DNA from: Pseudomonas brassicacearum
GTDB lineage: Bacteria > Pseudomonadota > Gammaproteobacteria > Pseudomonadales > Pseudomonadaceae
DNA: 64,000 nucleotides
Assembly: GCF_003732265.1 (NCBI RefSeq)
Contig: NZ_MOBK01000001.1
Coordinates: 1,219,500-1,283,499, forward strand
Direction of reading: 5' to 3'
Positions 57,164 to 64,000 of this stretch are shown in pieces. Made by a program: the position numbers and the translations under genes. Position 1 is the first letter of the stretch, and each line of letters begins with the position of its first letter. The notes below the pieces were generated by a model, which worked only from the letters and a program-made list of their open reading frames with translations, was not told where the DNA came from and searched no databases.

Positions 57164-58066
57164 ATGACCGATGACGCGCTGATCCACTATGCCCAGACCC
57201 CAAGCCTGAACATCGCGTACGAGGAACACGGCCCGACTACCGGCGATCCCGTGATCCTGCTCCACGGCTTCCCCTACTCCCCGCGCGCCTATGACGAAAT
57301 CGCTCCAGCCCTCGCCGCCGAGGGCTACCGCGCCATCGTCCCGTACCTGCGCGGTTACGGCCCGACACGCTTCAACAGCCCCGACACCTTGCGCTCCGGC
57401 CAGCAGGCTGCTCTCGCCCAGGATTTGCTGGACTTGATGGACGCGCTCGCCATCCCGCAAGCCGCGCTGTGCGGCTACGACTGGGGCGGTCGCGCCGCGT
57501 GCATCGTCGCGGCGTTGTGGCCGGAGCGGGTGCGTTGCCTGGTGACGGGGGATGGTTATAACGTGCAGAACATCCCGCACTCCACCGAACCGCGGGACCC
57601 GGAGACTGAACATCGCCTGTGGTATCAGTACTATTTCCACACCCCGCGCGGGGTAGAAGGCCTGACGAAAAATCGCCGGAGTTTGTGCGAATTGCTCTGG
57701 AAATTGTGGTCGCCGACCTGGATCAAAGGCCCTGCGTTGTACCCATTGAGCGCGCCGGCTTTCGACAACCCGGATTTCGTCGAAGTGGTCATCCAGTCTT
57801 ACCGCCACCGCTTCATGTATGCACCCGGTGATCCGGCGCTGGAATGGATGGAACAAGCGCTGACCCGACAGCCGCCAATCAGCGTGCCGACGATTTCCCT
57901 GTGCGGTGCCGACGACGGCGTCGGACCGCCACCGGACATCGATGATGACCGCGAGCATTTCACCGGCCCTTACGAGCGGCGTGTGCTGGCAGGCGTCGGT
58001 CATAACATTCCCGAGGAAGCCCCCGAGGCGACCCTCAAGGCATTACTGGATCTGCTGCAACGCTGA
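57164..58066 (+). CDS. Alpha/beta hydrolase, epoxide-hydrolase/dehalogenase-like
   Basis: 300 residues. Oxyanion motif LLHGFPYSPRAYDEI at about 33, nucleophile motif CGYDWGGRAA with Asp106 (not Ser), a cap region rich in Trp/Tyr (LWYQYYFHTPRG, LLWKLWSPTW), and the late catalytic His in GVGHNIPEEAP (about 279). An Asp nucleophile is the mark of epoxide hydrolases and haloalkane dehalogenases. The trailing 32 bases overlap the 3' end of the convergent GlxA-type regulator. The substrate is unknown. Neighbouring isonitrile hydratase suggests a detoxification setting, but that is only context. Confidence 0.82.
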   Translation: MTDDALIHYAQTPSLNIAYEEHGPTTGDPVILLHGFPYSPRAYDEIAPALAAEGYRAIVPYLRGYGPTRFNSPDTLRSGQQAALAQDLLDLMDALAIPQAALCGYDWGGRAACIVAALWPERVRCLVTGDGYNVQNIPHSTEPRDPETEHRLWYQYYFHTPRGVEGLTKNRRSLCELLWKLWSPTWIKGPALYPLSAPAFDNPDFVEVVIQSYRHRFMYAPGDPALEWMEQALTRQPPISVPTISLCGADDGVGPPPDIDDDREHFTGPYERRVLAGVGHNIPEEAPEATLKALLDLLQR

Positions 58067-59018
58067 CCGAAAAGCGCTCGCGATAAGCCTGCGGTGTCAC
58101 GCCCATGGCCCTTAGAAAACTGCGCCGCAGCGTCTCTTCGCTGCCAAACCCGCATTGCACCGCCACCCGTTTGATCGGCACGCCGGTATCGCTGAGTAAC
58201 CGCCGCGCCGTTTCAACCCGAATTAATTCAATGGCGCGTGCCGGGGTTTGCCCGGTGTCGGCGCGGTAGTGGCGCACAAAACTGCGTTCGCTCATGCCTG
58301 CCTGCAAGGCCAGGGTGGGGATGCCGAGGTCCTTGGTCAGATTCTCACTGATCCAGGCGTGAAGTTCGTCGAATCGGTCGCCTTCTTTCTGCAAGGACAA
58401 GGTCACGCTGAACTGTGACTGCCCGCCCGGACGCTTGAGAAAGACCACCAGTTGTTGGGCGACTTCCAGGGCCATGTTGCGGCCGAGGTCCTCTTCGACC
58501 ATGGCCAGGGCGAGGTCGATGCCAGCCGTGACCCCGGCCGAGGTCCAGACCGGGCCGTCGTTGATGAAGATTGGATTGGGTTCGACGTGAAGGCGCGGGT
58601 GTTTCTGCGCCAACTGCTCGCAACGCGTCCAGTGCGTGACCACTCGCCGGCCATCGAGCCAGCCGCTGGCTGCCAGCAAAAAAGCCCCGGTGCATACGGA
58701 TGAAACCCGCCGACAAGCCGCCGCATGTCCGCGTACCCAGGCTACCAGCGCCGGGTCCTCTGCTGCGGCATAAACACCCCAGCCACCGGCAATCACCAGC
58801 GTGTCACTTCCACCTTCGGGCAATGGCTCGGCCAATAGCGCCAGGCCCGCTGAGGACATCACCGCCCCGCCACCGCTGGCAATCACCGTCGGCGCATAAG
58901 GCGCTGGCAAGCCTTTCTGGCGAGCAATGTCATTGGCCGAGGCGAAAACCTGCAACGGCCCGGTGACGTCGAGCAGTTGCACATTGGCAAACGCGAGCAC
59001 ATGAATGGTTTTCGGCAT
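58035..59018 (-). CDS. GlxA-family regulator divergent from isonitrile hydratase
   Basis: 327 residues. The DJ-1/PfpI-like sensor half (1-185) keeps the enzyme-like elbow SSVCTGAFLLAASGWLDG with Cys109 and the following VVTHW, strikingly close to the same region in the isonitrile hydratase encoded next door. The AraC HTH half is at about 220-315 (LGIPTLALQAGMSERSFVRHYRADTG, IKRVAVQCGFGSEETLRRSFLRAMG). It is divergent from inhA with an 88-base gap, so it probably controls that gene and may bind the same kind of ligand. Its 3' end overlaps the convergent hydrolase by 32 bases. Confidence 0.87.
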   Translation of the reverse strand: MPKTIHVLAFANVQLLDVTGPLQVFASANDIARQKGLPAPYAPTVIASGGGAVMSSAGLALLAEPLPEGGSDTLVIAGGWGVYAAAEDPALVAWVRGHAAACRRVSSVCTGAFLLAASGWLDGRRVVTHWTRCEQLAQKHPRLHVEPNPIFINDGPVWTSAGVTAGIDLALAMVEEDLGRNMALEVAQQLVVFLKRPGGQSQFSVTLSLQKEGDRFDELHAWISENLTKDLGIPTLALQAGMSERSFVRHYRADTGQTPARAIELIRVETARRLLSDTGVPIKRVAVQCGFGSEETLRRSFLRAMGVTPQAYRERFSVSVAADPVMP

Positions 59019-59106
59019 GTTGGCGTAATTCGTGGGGTGATTGGCGGATACGCCAAATCCTACGAGCCTACAGTGAAGACGTCCACCACTTCAGGAGAAA
59101 TAAGCC

Positions 59107-59784
59107 ATGACGTTGCAGATCGGTTTTCTGTTGTTTCCCCAGGTTCAACAACTCGACCTGACCGGCCCTTACGATGTATTGGCCTCGCTGCCGGACGTGA
59201 AGGTGCATTTGATCTGGAAGGACCTGGTGCCGGTGACCGCGAGCACTGGCCTGGTGCTGAAACCGACCATGACGTTCGACGATTGCCCGGCGCTGGACGT
59301 GATCTGCGTTCCCGGCGGCGGTGGCGTCGGGCCGTTGATGGAAGATGAAGAAACACTGGCGTTCATCAAGGCGCAAGCCGCCACCGCGCGGTATGTCACG
59401 TCGGTCTGCACCGGTGCGCTGGTACTCGGCGCCGCGGGGCTGCTCAAGGGCAAGCGGGCGACGACGCACTGGGCCTATCACGAACTGCTCAAGCCACTGG
59501 GCGCGATCCCGGTGAAGGACCGGGTGGTGCGCGACGGCAATCTGCTGACCGGTGGCGGGATTACCGCAGGGATCGATTTTGCCCTGACCCTGGCAGCCGA
59601 GCTGTTCGACAAGGACACAGCGCAGTTGGTGCAGTTGCAGCTTGAATATGCCCCGGCACCACCGTTCCAGTCGGGCAGCCCTGAAACGGCATCGCCGAGC
59701 GTTCTGGCTGAAGCGCAGCGCCGTGCAGCCGCTTCGCTTGAGCTGCGCACACAAATCACCGAACGGGCAGCAGGCAGGCTCTAA
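59107..59784 (+). CDS. inhA: Isonitrile hydratase (DJ-1/PfpI superfamily)
   Basis: 225 residues, close to the 228 of Pseudomonas putida InhA, which hydrates isonitriles to N-substituted formamides. The nucleophile elbow SVCTGALVLGAAGLLKG places Cys at position 101, the residue known to be essential in InhA. LDLTGPYDVLASLPDVKVHLIWK, CVPGGGGVGPLMED and GGGITAGIDFAL complete the family pattern. It has a long C-terminal tail (about 195-225) as in InhA. The divergent GlxA-type regulator has a sensor domain of the same fold. The gene ends at a strong terminator. Confidence 0.88.
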   Translation: MTLQIGFLLFPQVQQLDLTGPYDVLASLPDVKVHLIWKDLVPVTASTGLVLKPTMTFDDCPALDVICVPGGGGVGPLMEDEETLAFIKAQAATARYVTSVCTGALVLGAAGLLKGKRATTHWAYHELLKPLGAIPVKDRVVRDGNLLTGGGITAGIDFALTLAAELFDKDTAQLVQLQLEYAPAPPFQSGSPETASPSVLAEAQRRAAASLELRTQITERAAGRL

Positions 59785-59807
59785 GCGCTGCGGGACTTTT
59801 CGACAGG

Positions 59808-59838
59808 CAAAAAAAAACCCGCCGAAGCGGGTTTTTCC
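59808..59838 (+). terminator. Terminator after inhA
   Basis: An A run, then AACCCGC CGAA GCGGGTT and a T run. Works on either strand. Confidence 0.8.
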
Positions 59839-60074
59839 CAAGACCATTGTCGACTCCCTGTCGGTAGCCAATCCTTGCTGATGGTCGATCATCCGTGATC
59901 CTGAAGCGCTTCCTGTGCTTCAGTTGATGAGGCTAGATTACGTGTCGGATCCAATCTGCAACAGACGACATAGCTACCATCGCGTGTAAGACATTCGCTA
60001 TACCTGCCCTTCCGAAAACCCTTAGACGCCTCAGGCTTCCAGGCTGGAGGCCACGAACTCAGGGGGCTTCAGCC
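59839..60074. other. Gene-free stretch with hairpins
   Basis: Contains CTGAAGC-GCTTCCTGT-GCTTCAG (about 59900-59922) and a GCCTCCAGCCTGGAAGCCTGAGG segment (minus strand, about 60050-60028) that can fold. No open frame of note and no T-rich terminator apart from the inhA one. It could contain a small RNA or be debris; I cannot tell which. Confidence 0.3.
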
Positions 60075-60569
60075 TTAACCACCTTCACGCTCGTGGGCTT
60101 TGGCGCTTTCGGCCAGAAACTGTTCGATGTTGTTCATCTGCTCTTCCCAACCACGGCTGTCCATGCGGAACGCCTTTTCACGGCGCGTCTGGGGGATGTG
60201 ATCGAAACCGGATTCGGACACCTTGAGCAACGTACCGTTGTCCATGTCTTCGAGTTCGAATTTCACCAGCGTGGTCGGCTCCTGGGAGTAATCGACGTCC
60301 GGGTGGATGGCATACGGGTGCCAGCGAAACGAAAACAACCGCTCTGGCTCGACCCGCTCCACCAGCACATTCCACAGCAAGTGCTCATACCCGGGAAAGG
60401 TGATCTGACCCTGGGTCCACTCACCGGCGACGAAACGCTTGCCTTCCAGTGCTACGCCAAACCACTGTCCGAACGCTTCGGCATTGGCCAGTACGCGCCA
60501 GACGTGCGAACGCTTCGCCTTGAGCAGGATTTTCCTTTCGATGCGATCTCGATCTGATGTTGGATTCAT
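60075..60569 (-). CDS. SRPBCC (AHSA1-like) domain protein
   Basis: 164 residues, one START-like SRPBCC domain: IERKILLKAKRSHVWRVLANAEAFGQWFGVALEGKRFVAGE at the start, then RLFSFRWHP, LVKFELEDMDNGTLLKVSESGFDHIP and a C-terminal helix (RGWEEQMNNIEQFLAE). A strong AGGAGG site precedes the ATG. Such proteins bind hydrophobic ligands and are often paired with an ArsR repressor gene. None is present here, only a short palindrome-like GTACTGAACAGTAGGTCAGTA just upstream (about 60578-60598). The function is unknown. Confidence 0.82.
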   Translation of the reverse strand: MNPTSDRDRIERKILLKAKRSHVWRVLANAEAFGQWFGVALEGKRFVAGEWTQGQITFPGYEHLLWNVLVERVEPERLFSFRWHPYAIHPDVDYSQEPTTLVKFELEDMDNGTLLKVSESGFDHIPQTRREKAFRMDSRGWEEQMNNIEQFLAESAKAHEREGG

Positions 60570-60803
60570 AAGTCACCTCCTGTACTGAACAGTAGGTCAG
60601 TAACAACCACAAGACCAACCCTAAAATTGGACCAATCGCTTGTTGCGATCAACCATGCTCGGGATATTCGGCCATATTTGTGCGCATAAGTTCGGGTTTG
60701 CGGGCGAGACTGTTGCTGGCAGCCAGTTGCGCTCTGTCGGTGCACGCCCGTGGCGATTCGCTACACTGCCTCGCAATTTCCTCTGCTACAGCGAGTTTTC
60801 GCC

Positions 60804-61205
60804 ATGTATTCACGCTTTTTCCTGGCGCTGGCGCCGGTATTGTTCACCTCGATGGCGTTCGCCGTGGATTGCGACAACGCCACCGACCAGGCCACGATGA
60901 ACCAGTGCGCAGCGCAGCAGAATGCGGCGGCGGACAAGGAATTGAATGCGCTGTACCAGCAAATCACCACGCGTCTGAAAGCTGAGCCCGAGCGCAAGAA
61001 GTTGTTGGTGGGGGCGCAGCGGGCGTGGGTGACGTTTCGGGATGCCGAGTGCAAGTTTTCGGCGTCTGGAGTGGAAGGGGGCAGTGTGTATCCGTTGATC
61101 TACAGCGGCTGCACCACTGACTTGACCAAGGCGCGGGTTCAGACGTTCAGGAATTATCTTAAGTGTCAGGAGGGGGATGTGGGGTGTCCGGTTCCGGGAC
61201 AGTAA
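60804..61205 (+). CDS. LprI-family (DUF1311) secreted protein
   Basis: 133 residues from the ATG at 60804; the frame is open 18 codons further up but without a signal-peptide start. A signal peptide ends at AFA (about residue 20). The mature part has the DUF1311 pattern: VDCDNATDQATMNQCAAQQNAAADKELNALYQQI, then LVGAQRAWVTFRDAEC and SGCTTDLTKARVQTFRNYLKC, with several paired cysteines as expected for a periplasmic protein. Relatives include the mycobacterial lysozyme inhibitor LprI, but most members have no tested role, so I claim only the family. It is followed by a REP doublet. Confidence 0.82.
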   Translation: MYSRFFLALAPVLFTSMAFAVDCDNATDQATMNQCAAQQNAAADKELNALYQQITTRLKAEPERKKLLVGAQRAWVTFRDAECKFSASGVEGGSVYPLIYSGCTTDLTKARVQTFRNYLKCQEGDVGCPVPGQ

Positions 61206-61226
61206 AATCTCCAGTGTTTTTAAGGG

Positions 61227-61297
61227 CCTCATCGCGAGCAGGCTCACTCCTACAGGGGATCTGCGGTGCAACACAGATCCCCTGCTCGCGAAGGCGT
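61227..61297. repeat. REP doublet, decayed
   Basis: ATCGCGAGCAGGCTCACTCC near 61230 and CTGCTCGCGAAGG near 61282 with a CAGGGGATCTG... repeated spacer. It lies between the convergent LprI and qhpB genes. Confidence 0.6.
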
Positions 61298-61315
61298 CAG
61301 ATCAGGCAAAAATGA

Positions 61316-62434
61316 TTACCGGACAAACACCTGCGCCGTCGTAATCGCCATATCCCCGCCCGGCATTTTGATGCTGCCAATCTGCTTCAGGCTGTCGGCA
61401 TCAAAAATCGCCACGTCGTTAAACGTCCCGGCCAGGTAGATCTTGCTGCCGTCCTTGTTGAAGGAAATGCAGTAGTAGGAATGATCCAGCGTCGCCGACT
61501 GGAGCATTTTCTTTTCCTTGATGTCGTACTTGGCCAAGCGGTTGAGCACCCCGAACATCAGGTTCGGATCCTTCGGCGAGCGCATGCCGCTGAAGTAGAT
61601 TTCCGTCAAGGGACCGAAGTCGGTGGTTTCGGTCTTGCCGGTTTTCAGGTCGATGCTGAACAGTCCGTAGAGGTATTCGGCGGTGGCGGGGTCCTGCTTC
61701 TTGTCCTTGAATTTCGCGGCGGTGTAGAGCAGCGAGAAATCATGGCGATACGTCTGCTGGTTCCACACGTAGAGTACGTCCGGCGCGCTGTAGTTCGGGC
61801 GTTTCCAGTGACGGCTGGGGATCAGCACGTCGAACTTGCCGGTGTTCACATTGACCTTGTAGACGTCCGCCCCGGCCACGTACAGCGTGCCGTCGTCGCC
61901 GCTTTGCATGATGGTCAGCTGCCGCGGCGCCGGAAAACTGCGCACCGGTTTGGCGTCCATTCCGGCGTCAGTCTTGTACACATCGAGCCGCGGCTGCTGC
62001 ACTTCGTAGCGGTCATTGAGCATCAGCGTCGGGTTGGCGATGGCAAACAGTTCCTTGCCGTCGTGGCTGAGGGTAAAGGCGAACATCGACTTCGCTTTCT
62101 CCCCCGGTTTCTGGGTGATGCTGGCGTGGAACACCTGCTTGCAGTTGTCCAGTTCGACGCCGTAGACATCCGCGTAGTGGTTGTTCAACACATAGGCAGT
62201 CTTGCGGTCCGGCGACAGTTGCACGGTGCCGGGGCCGAAGGCGTCGGGCATCTTGCAGGTCTTGAACAGCGTGTCGGTGGCCAGGTCGATTACGTGCAGG
62301 TTGTTCGGATAATTGGTGGTCACCATGTACTCGTGACCGTCTTGAAGTGCTGCATTTTCATCGGCCAGAACGTTGAGCGAACAAGCACTCAGGACGGCGA
62401 AAGCGGCCAGGCCGCAGGCTTTGATGCTGTGCAT
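61316..62434 (-). CDS. qhpB: Quinohemoprotein amine dehydrogenase, beta subunit
   Basis: 372 residues. A signal peptide of about 24 residues ends near VLA; an LSAC lipobox-like motif occurs inside it, but the known protein is soluble. The rest is a seven-bladed YVTN-type beta-propeller, with repeats such as LHVIDLATDTLFKTCKM, TVQLSPDRKTAYVLNNHYADVYGVEL, FTLSHDGKELFAIANP, CISFNKDGSKIYLAGTFNDVAIFDADSLKQIGSIKMPGGDM. In the periplasmic amine dehydrogenase this subunit holds the small gamma subunit against the diheme alpha subunit. It is the last gene of the qhpD-C-B run, 24 bases after qhpC. Confidence 0.9.
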   Translation of the reverse strand: MHSIKACGLAAFAVLSACSLNVLADENAALQDGHEYMVTTNYPNNLHVIDLATDTLFKTCKMPDAFGPGTVQLSPDRKTAYVLNNHYADVYGVELDNCKQVFHASITQKPGEKAKSMFAFTLSHDGKELFAIANPTLMLNDRYEVQQPRLDVYKTDAGMDAKPVRSFPAPRQLTIMQSGDDGTLYVAGADVYKVNVNTGKFDVLIPSRHWKRPNYSAPDVLYVWNQQTYRHDFSLLYTAAKFKDKKQDPATAEYLYGLFSIDLKTGKTETTDFGPLTEIYFSGMRSPKDPNLMFGVLNRLAKYDIKEKKMLQSATLDHSYYCISFNKDGSKIYLAGTFNDVAIFDADSLKQIGSIKMPGGDMAITTAQVFVR

Positions 62435-62458
62435 GCTGGAATCCTTCTTATTATCTGA

Positions 62459-62782
62459 TCACTTGTCTTTGGGGAAGACAGTGCCGAGGTTGCGCCAGTT
62501 TTCGTTGGACGCCTGGGCATCCTTGTTCCAGTCCGGGTAGGTGCTCATCATGTCGGGCACCTGGGCCGGCCACCAGCACGGATCGGAGCAGCCATACAGG
62601 TCGGCTTCCATCGGTTGGCACAGCGACGACACCCCGCCGAACGCATCGATTTCCCAGCCCGGGTCGGTGGTCGAGGCGCAGCCCGCAACAGAGCTCATCG
62701 CCACCACTTCTTCGATACGGTTTTCGGCCGCGGCCTCGTCCAGTTTCAGCGCTTTGTTATTGATTGCCTTGAGATGTTTCAT
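62459..62782 (-). CDS. qhpC: Quinohemoprotein amine dehydrogenase, gamma subunit precursor (CTQ-bearing)
   Basis: 107 residues from the ATG at 62782; the longer frame overlaps qhpD. The first 28 residues ([16 protein letters not shown]... ending VVA) form the leader that is removed after modification. In mature numbering all cross-link sites known from the P. putida enzyme are present with exact spacing: Cys7 with Glu16, Cys27 with Asp33, Cys41 with Asp49 (thioethers made by QhpD), and Cys37 with Trp43 (cysteine tryptophylquinone, CTQ). The motif [14 protein letters not shown] shows four of these. The mature subunit is moved to the periplasm and oxidises primary amines together with QhpA and QhpB. 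A modified-peptide substrate and its maturase sit side by side here. Confidence 0.93.
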   Translation of the reverse strand: MKHLKAINNKALKLDEAAAENRIEEVVAMSSVAGCASTTDPGWEIDAFGGVSSLCQPMEADLYGCSDPCWWPAQVPDMMSTYPDWNKDAQASNENWRNLGTVFPKDK

Positions 62783-62783
62783 A

Positions 62784-64000
62784 TCAGTGAGCCTTGCGCG
62801 GAGTGATGTAGCTGCTGATAAACGCAGGGTTGTGGGCCATGATCCGGGTGTAGACCTCGATGCCGAAATCGACCCAGTCACGCATCAGTTCGCAGTAGTG
62901 ATAGGTCGGGTGGGTCGGGTCGCCGTACCGGGCGTAGCTCTCGTGGTAGCAGCCGCCGGAGCACAGGTTGCGGATCTGGCAGTCCTCGCAACCGGTGTTG
63001 GTGCGGTCGAGGCGCTGGGACAGGAAGTCGTTCAACTCCACCTGCTTGACGCCGCTGTGCACGTTGCCGAAGGTCGGCAGCGAAGAACCGGTAAAGCGGT
63101 GGCACAGGTTCAGTTCACCCTTGTGATCCACCGCCAGCATCTTCAGGCCCGCGCCGCACGGCAGGGCTTTTTTGTGGCCTTCGTGGATGTCGGTGATCAA
63201 CTGGTGCAGGTTGGAAAAGCCAATGTTGCGGTGTTCCAGCGCGGCTTCCAGGTAACGACGGCCGAGCTTCTTCATGTTGGCGAAGACTTCAATCAGCTCG
63301 TCGCTGGACAGGTTGAACGTGCTGATGTCGCCAGACGTCACCGGAGCAAACCCGACTTCGGCAAAACCCAGCTCGTTGAACAGGTGATCCCAGATGGTTT
63401 CGACGTCAGTAACGCCGGTGGTCAACGTCACTCGCGCGCCCACCGGACGGCTGTTGTAGCGCGACAACAGCATCTCGGCCTTGCGTCGCACCACGTCATA
63501 AGTGCCCTGCCCGCCCACGGTGATGCGGTTGCGGTCGTGCACGGTTTTCGGCCCGTCGATACTCACGGAAAGCCCGAAACGGTGGGCATTAAGGTAGTCC
63601 ACGGTTTCCTCGGTGAGCAGCGTGGCGTTGGTGGTCATGACGAATTCGACGAACTTGCCGGCCTCGCGGAAACGCTTCTCGCAATAGTCGACCATGTACT
63701 CGATCAGCTTGCGATTGCTCAGCGGCTCGCCGCCGAAGAACACCACGGTGAAACGCTCTTCGTCCGGGGATTCGCGCAGCAGCATTTCCACTGACGCGAC
63801 TGCCGTTTCGACGTCCATTTTCTTGCCCGCCGACGGCTTGTCGAGGTCTTCCTTATAGCAGTAGGTGCAACTCAGATTGCAGCCGGTGTTGACGTTGAGC
63901 ACCACGGTATTGATCGCGGTACGCTCAACTCGCTTGGTGCCGATGTCCGGGGTCAGTGGCGAGCCGTCGCTGACCAGTTCCAGGGACATCAACTCACGCA
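62784..64000 (-). CDS. qhpD: Radical SAM maturase of the amine dehydrogenase gamma subunit, start outside window
   Basis: At least 404 codons are inside the window and the frame stays open to the edge (known QhpD is about 475 residues), so about 70 N-terminal residues are missing. It has the radical SAM cluster motif [11 protein letters not shown] (CxxxCxxC), GGEPLSN, and a C-terminal SPASM-like region with many cysteines ([43 protein letters not shown]) for extra iron-sulfur clusters. QhpD forms the three Cys-to-Asp/Glu thioether bonds within QhpC before export. Its stop lies one base from the chosen qhpC start, so the two are tightly coupled. The alpha-subunit gene qhpA is expected just beyond the window. 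Confidence 0.92.
   Translation of the reverse strand, partial: RELMSLELVSDGSPLTPDIGTKRVERTAINTVVLNVNTGCNLSCTYCYKEDLDKPSAGKKMDVETAVASVEMLLRESPDEERFTVVFFGGEPLSNRKLIEYMVDYCEKRFREAGKFVEFVMTTNATLLTEETVDYLNAHRFGLSVSIDGPKTVHDRNRITVGGQGTYDVVRRKAEMLLSRYNSRPVGARVTLTTGVTDVETIWDHLFNELGFAEVGFAPVTSGDISTFNLSSDELIEVFANMKKLGRRYLEAALEHRNIGFSNLHQLITDIHEGHKKALPCGAGLKMLAVDHKGELNLCHRFTGSSLPTFGNVHSGVKQVELNDFLSQRLDRTNTGCEDCQIRNLCSGGCYHESYARYGDPTHPTYHYCELMRDWVDFGIEVYTRIMAHNPAFISSYITPRKAH

Overview
The window is a stretch of chromosome from a fluorescent Pseudomonas (P. fluorescens complex). This is inferred from the high-GC coding bias, many Pseudomonas-type REP hairpins, an OprD porin, a DUF6124 gene, a fec-type signalling set, pyoverdine-type peptide synthetases and a quinohemoprotein amine dehydrogenase operon. 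No rRNA, tRNA, insertion sequence, prophage or CRISPR array was seen.

Layout, left to right. 1-4.3 kb: a hydrolase remnant, cytosine deaminase codA, then a DapF-fold protein divergent from an MFS transporter. 4.3-8.4 kb: fecA-fecR-fecI, a TonB receptor with its anti-sigma and ECF sigma factors, with a candidate Fur box in front of fecI. 8.6-9.6 kb: a DUF6124 gene behind a long, strongly structured leader. 9.6-17.2 kb: an unknown membrane protein, a gluconate-type permease with an OprD porin, an MHS-family transporter, a GlxA-type regulator and another unknown membrane protein. 17.5-23.1 kb: a LuxR-type regulator, a class III aminotransferase and a polyamine-type binding protein, divergent from an enoyl-CoA hydratase/isomerase and thiolase pair. 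23.2-25.5 kb: a drug-efflux MFS gene divergent from an AraC regulator, then the first about 65 codons of a membrane-fusion protein gene. That fragment is joined out of frame to a ferric-pyoverdine receptor gene (fpvA) lacking its 5' end.

28-53 kb: an esterase, then two translationally coupled non-ribosomal peptide synthetases on the minus strand (3655 and 3920 residues) and a stand-alone thioesterase. Together the synthetases carry six modules ending in a thioesterase. From binding-pocket residues I read D-Ala, Lys, Thr, D-Ser and two residues of the Orn/hydroxyornithine type. This fits a pyoverdine side chain, assembled after a PvdL-like starter synthetase that is not in the window. Both transcription units are preceded by sequences resembling the iron-starvation box read by the sigma factor PvdS. 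Chromophore, hydroxamate, maturation and export genes are absent here.

53-64 kb: an MFS transporter, a GH15 glycosidase, an unknown small protein, an epoxide-hydrolase-like enzyme, a GlxA regulator divergent from isonitrile hydratase (inhA), an SRPBCC protein, an LprI-type secreted protein, and the end of a quinohemoprotein amine dehydrogenase operon (qhpD partial, qhpC, qhpB). The QhpC precursor keeps every residue needed for its three thioether cross-links and the CTQ cofactor.

Most notable: the broken receptor beside an apparently intact siderophore assembly line; the DUF6124 leader, where one 7-mer can pair with either of two complementary loops; a DapF-like protein with serine at both catalytic cysteine positions; and a synthetase module with no epimerase followed by a condensation domain that looks like the D-accepting type.
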